A stretch of 64,000 nucleotides of DNA from the NCBI RefSeq assembly GCF_000769405.2, contig NZ_CP053439.1, positions 930,001 through 994,000 of the forward strand. The letters are read 5' to 3'. This DNA comes from Rhizobium brockwellii (GTDB lineage: Bacteria; Pseudomonadota; Alphaproteobacteria; Rhizobiales; Rhizobiaceae). Positions 62,730 to 64,000 of this stretch are shown piece by piece; the first letter of the stretch is position 1; each line of letters starts with the position of its first letter. The notes below the pieces were generated by a model, which ran no database searches, was not told where the DNA came from, and saw only the letters and a program-made list of their open reading frames with translations. The position numbers and the translations under genes were made by a program.

Positions 62730-64000
62730 ATGGCCGCCCCCACCTCCACCGTCGATCTCTCCGCCGCCCTGATCACCGTCCCGGTGCCGATCGGCCATTG
62801 GCTTGCCATCCTGCCGGTCGCCCATTGCATCACGCTCGGCGCGGTCCTGCTGATGCTGCGCGGCTATCCTCGTCTGCAGGCCTGGCTTGCCATTCCGGGC
62901 CTTGCGGCGCTGGCGTTGATCGATGCGGCACTGCTCGCCAAGGTCGCGGCCGACGGCCCGCTAACCATGGTCATGGGCCGCTGGCTACCGCCCTTCGGCA
63001 TTGCCTTCACCGTCGATCTCTTCGGTGCGCTGATGGCCTTCACCGCAGCTCTGGCCGCGCTCGCCGGCGGCATCTATGCGCTGGCCGATATCGGCGAAAG
63101 CGGCCGGCGATATGGTTTCTTCCCGCTGCTCATGCTGCTGATGGCCGGCGTCACCGGCGCCTTTCTCACCGGCGATATCTTCAATCTCTATGTCTGGTTC
63201 GAGGTGCTGCTGATCTCTTCCTTCGGGCTGATCATCCTCGGTTCCGAACGTGAGCAGATCGACGGCGCGCTGAAATATGCGGTGCTCAATCTGATCGCCA
63301 CGACCCTGTTCCTGGTCGGCGTCGGCATTCTCTACGCCGCCTTCGGCACGCTCAATATGGCCGATATCGCTGCCAAAGCGGGGGATTTGCGCGGCACGGC
63401 GCCGCTGATGACGCTGGCAAGCCTCTTCCTGCTCGCCTTCGGCATGAAGGCGGCAGCCTTCCCGGTCAATTTCTGGCTGCCCGCCGCCTACCATACGCCG
63501 CGCATCGTGGTCTCGGCGCTGTTTGCCGGCCTGCTGACCAAGGTCGGCATCTATGCGCTGATCCGGGTGATGGTCATGCTGCTGCCGGTGGAGCGGCAGG
63601 AACTGAGCCCGGTGATCGCGCTCGCCGCCGCCGCGACCATTGTCGTCGGCGCACTCGGCGCGCTTGCCGAAAACGATATCCGCCGGCTGTTTGGCTATGT
63701 CGTCATATCGGGCATCGGCAACATGCTGGCCGGCGTCGCCCTCGGCGGCCTTGGCGGCATCAGCGGCGCTGTCTTCTACGCGCTCCATTCGATGGTGCTG
63801 ATGACCGCACTTTATCTTGCCGCCGGCGAGATCGCCCGGCGCGGCGGCGGCTTTTCACTGTCGGCCCTCGGCGGGCTCTACAGGCAAAGCGGCGGCTTCA
63901 CCGCGCTCTCCCTCGTGCTCTTCCTGGCCGCCTGTGGCCTGCCGCCCTTTTCCGGCTTCTGGCCGAAAGTCATTCTCGTCAAGGCCTCGCTCGATCTCGG
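62730..64000 (+). CDS. mnhD: Mrp/Pha antiporter subunit D, cut at window edge
   Basis: At least 423 residues are present, running off the right edge. The ND2/ND4-like antiporter signatures are present: VWFEVLLISSFGLIILGSERE (about 152-172), MKAAAFPVNFWLPAAYHTPRIVVSALFAGLLTKVGIYALIRV (about 240-281) and ENDIRRLFGYVVISGIGNML. GAGGAGG precedes the ATG at 62730. It carries one of the ion-conducting channels of the complex. Subunits E, F and G probably follow outside the window. Confidence 0.93.
   Translation, partial: MAAPTSTVDLSAALITVPVPIGHWLAILPVAHCITLGAVLLMLRGYPRLQAWLAIPGLAALALIDAALLAKVAADGPLTMVMGRWLPPFGIAFTVDLFGALMAFTAALAALAGGIYALADIGESGRRYGFFPLLMLLMAGVTGAFLTGDIFNLYVWFEVLLISSFGLIILGSEREQIDGALKYAVLNLIATTLFLVGVGILYAAFGTLNMADIAAKAGDLRGTAPLMTLASLFLLAFGMKAAAFPVNFWLPAAYHTPRIVVSALFAGLLTKVGIYALIRVMVMLLPVERQELSPVIALAAAATIVVGALGALAENDIRRLFGYVVISGIGNMLAGVALGGLGGISGAVFYALHSMVLMTALYLAAGEIARRGGGFSLSALGGLYRQSGGFTALSLVLFLAACGLPPFSGFWPKVILVKASLDL

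Overview
The window reads as chromosomal DNA of a Rhizobium of the R. leguminosarum/R. etli type. This is inferred from the high GC content and codon bias, the gene families (dmeR-dmeF nickel/cobalt tolerance pair, Pha/Mrp antiporter genes, DUF930 protein, membrane PQQ glucose dehydrogenase), and several intergenic repeat families that I recognise as typical of rhizobia. No rRNA, tRNA, CRISPR array, prophage or insertion sequence was seen. About 64 protein genes are supported. Two are cut by the window edges (a HerA-like ATPase at the left, Mrp subunit D at the right) and one is broken (a ParE-type toxin).

Layout. 1-7.2 kb: HerA-like ATPase, small glycine-rich protein, ParD antitoxin with frameshifted ParE toxin, Nudix hydrolase, exported peptide, a glucose-6-phosphate dehydrogenase copy, trans-aconitate methyltransferase, and a CBS/CorC-type membrane protein next to a decayed fragment of a second such gene. 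7.2-16.4 kb: chemoreceptor with a C-terminal CheR-docking pentapeptide, P-loop kinase, cupin, TIM-barrel isomerase, zinc alcohol dehydrogenase, branched-chain aminotransferase, LysR regulator. 16.5-21.9 kb: EmrA/EmrB-type efflux pair followed closely by a class III adenylate cyclase, then nadE between repeats. 21.9-32.3 kb: GST/TetR divergent pair, MFS exporter, SnoaL-like protein, TauE exporter, methyltransferase, superoxide dismutase, metallophosphoesterase, AraC/SDR divergent pair, WYL regulator/LysE divergent pair. 32.5-37.7 kb: two c-type cytochromes, GNAT, dmeR-dmeF, class A beta-lactamase, and a small protein whose ribosome site lies inside a terminator hairpin. 37.8-47.3 kb: gcd, ABC exporter, SelO, MFS pump, homocysteine methyltransferase and TetR. 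47.3-58.9 kb: DUF1697, oligopeptidase B, DUF930, polysaccharide deacetylase, FAD oxidoreductase with AI-2E family permease, VOC protein, universal stress protein behind a perfect FNR/FixK box, hemolysin III, GNAT, pentapeptide repeat protein, msrB. 59-64 kb: small membrane protein and the start of a mnh/pha cation/proton antiporter operon.

The common theme is the stress and envelope accessory repertoire of a soil bacterium: efflux, redox repair, metal tolerance and pH/sodium homeostasis. Most regulators sit divergently from a likely target, and several intergenic regions carry clear operator-like inverted repeats. I did not find a convincing new multigene system. The most useful second-look items are regulatory: the terminator that embeds a downstream ribosome site after gcd, the FNR/FixK box, several near-perfect operators, and repeat elements that form gene ends.
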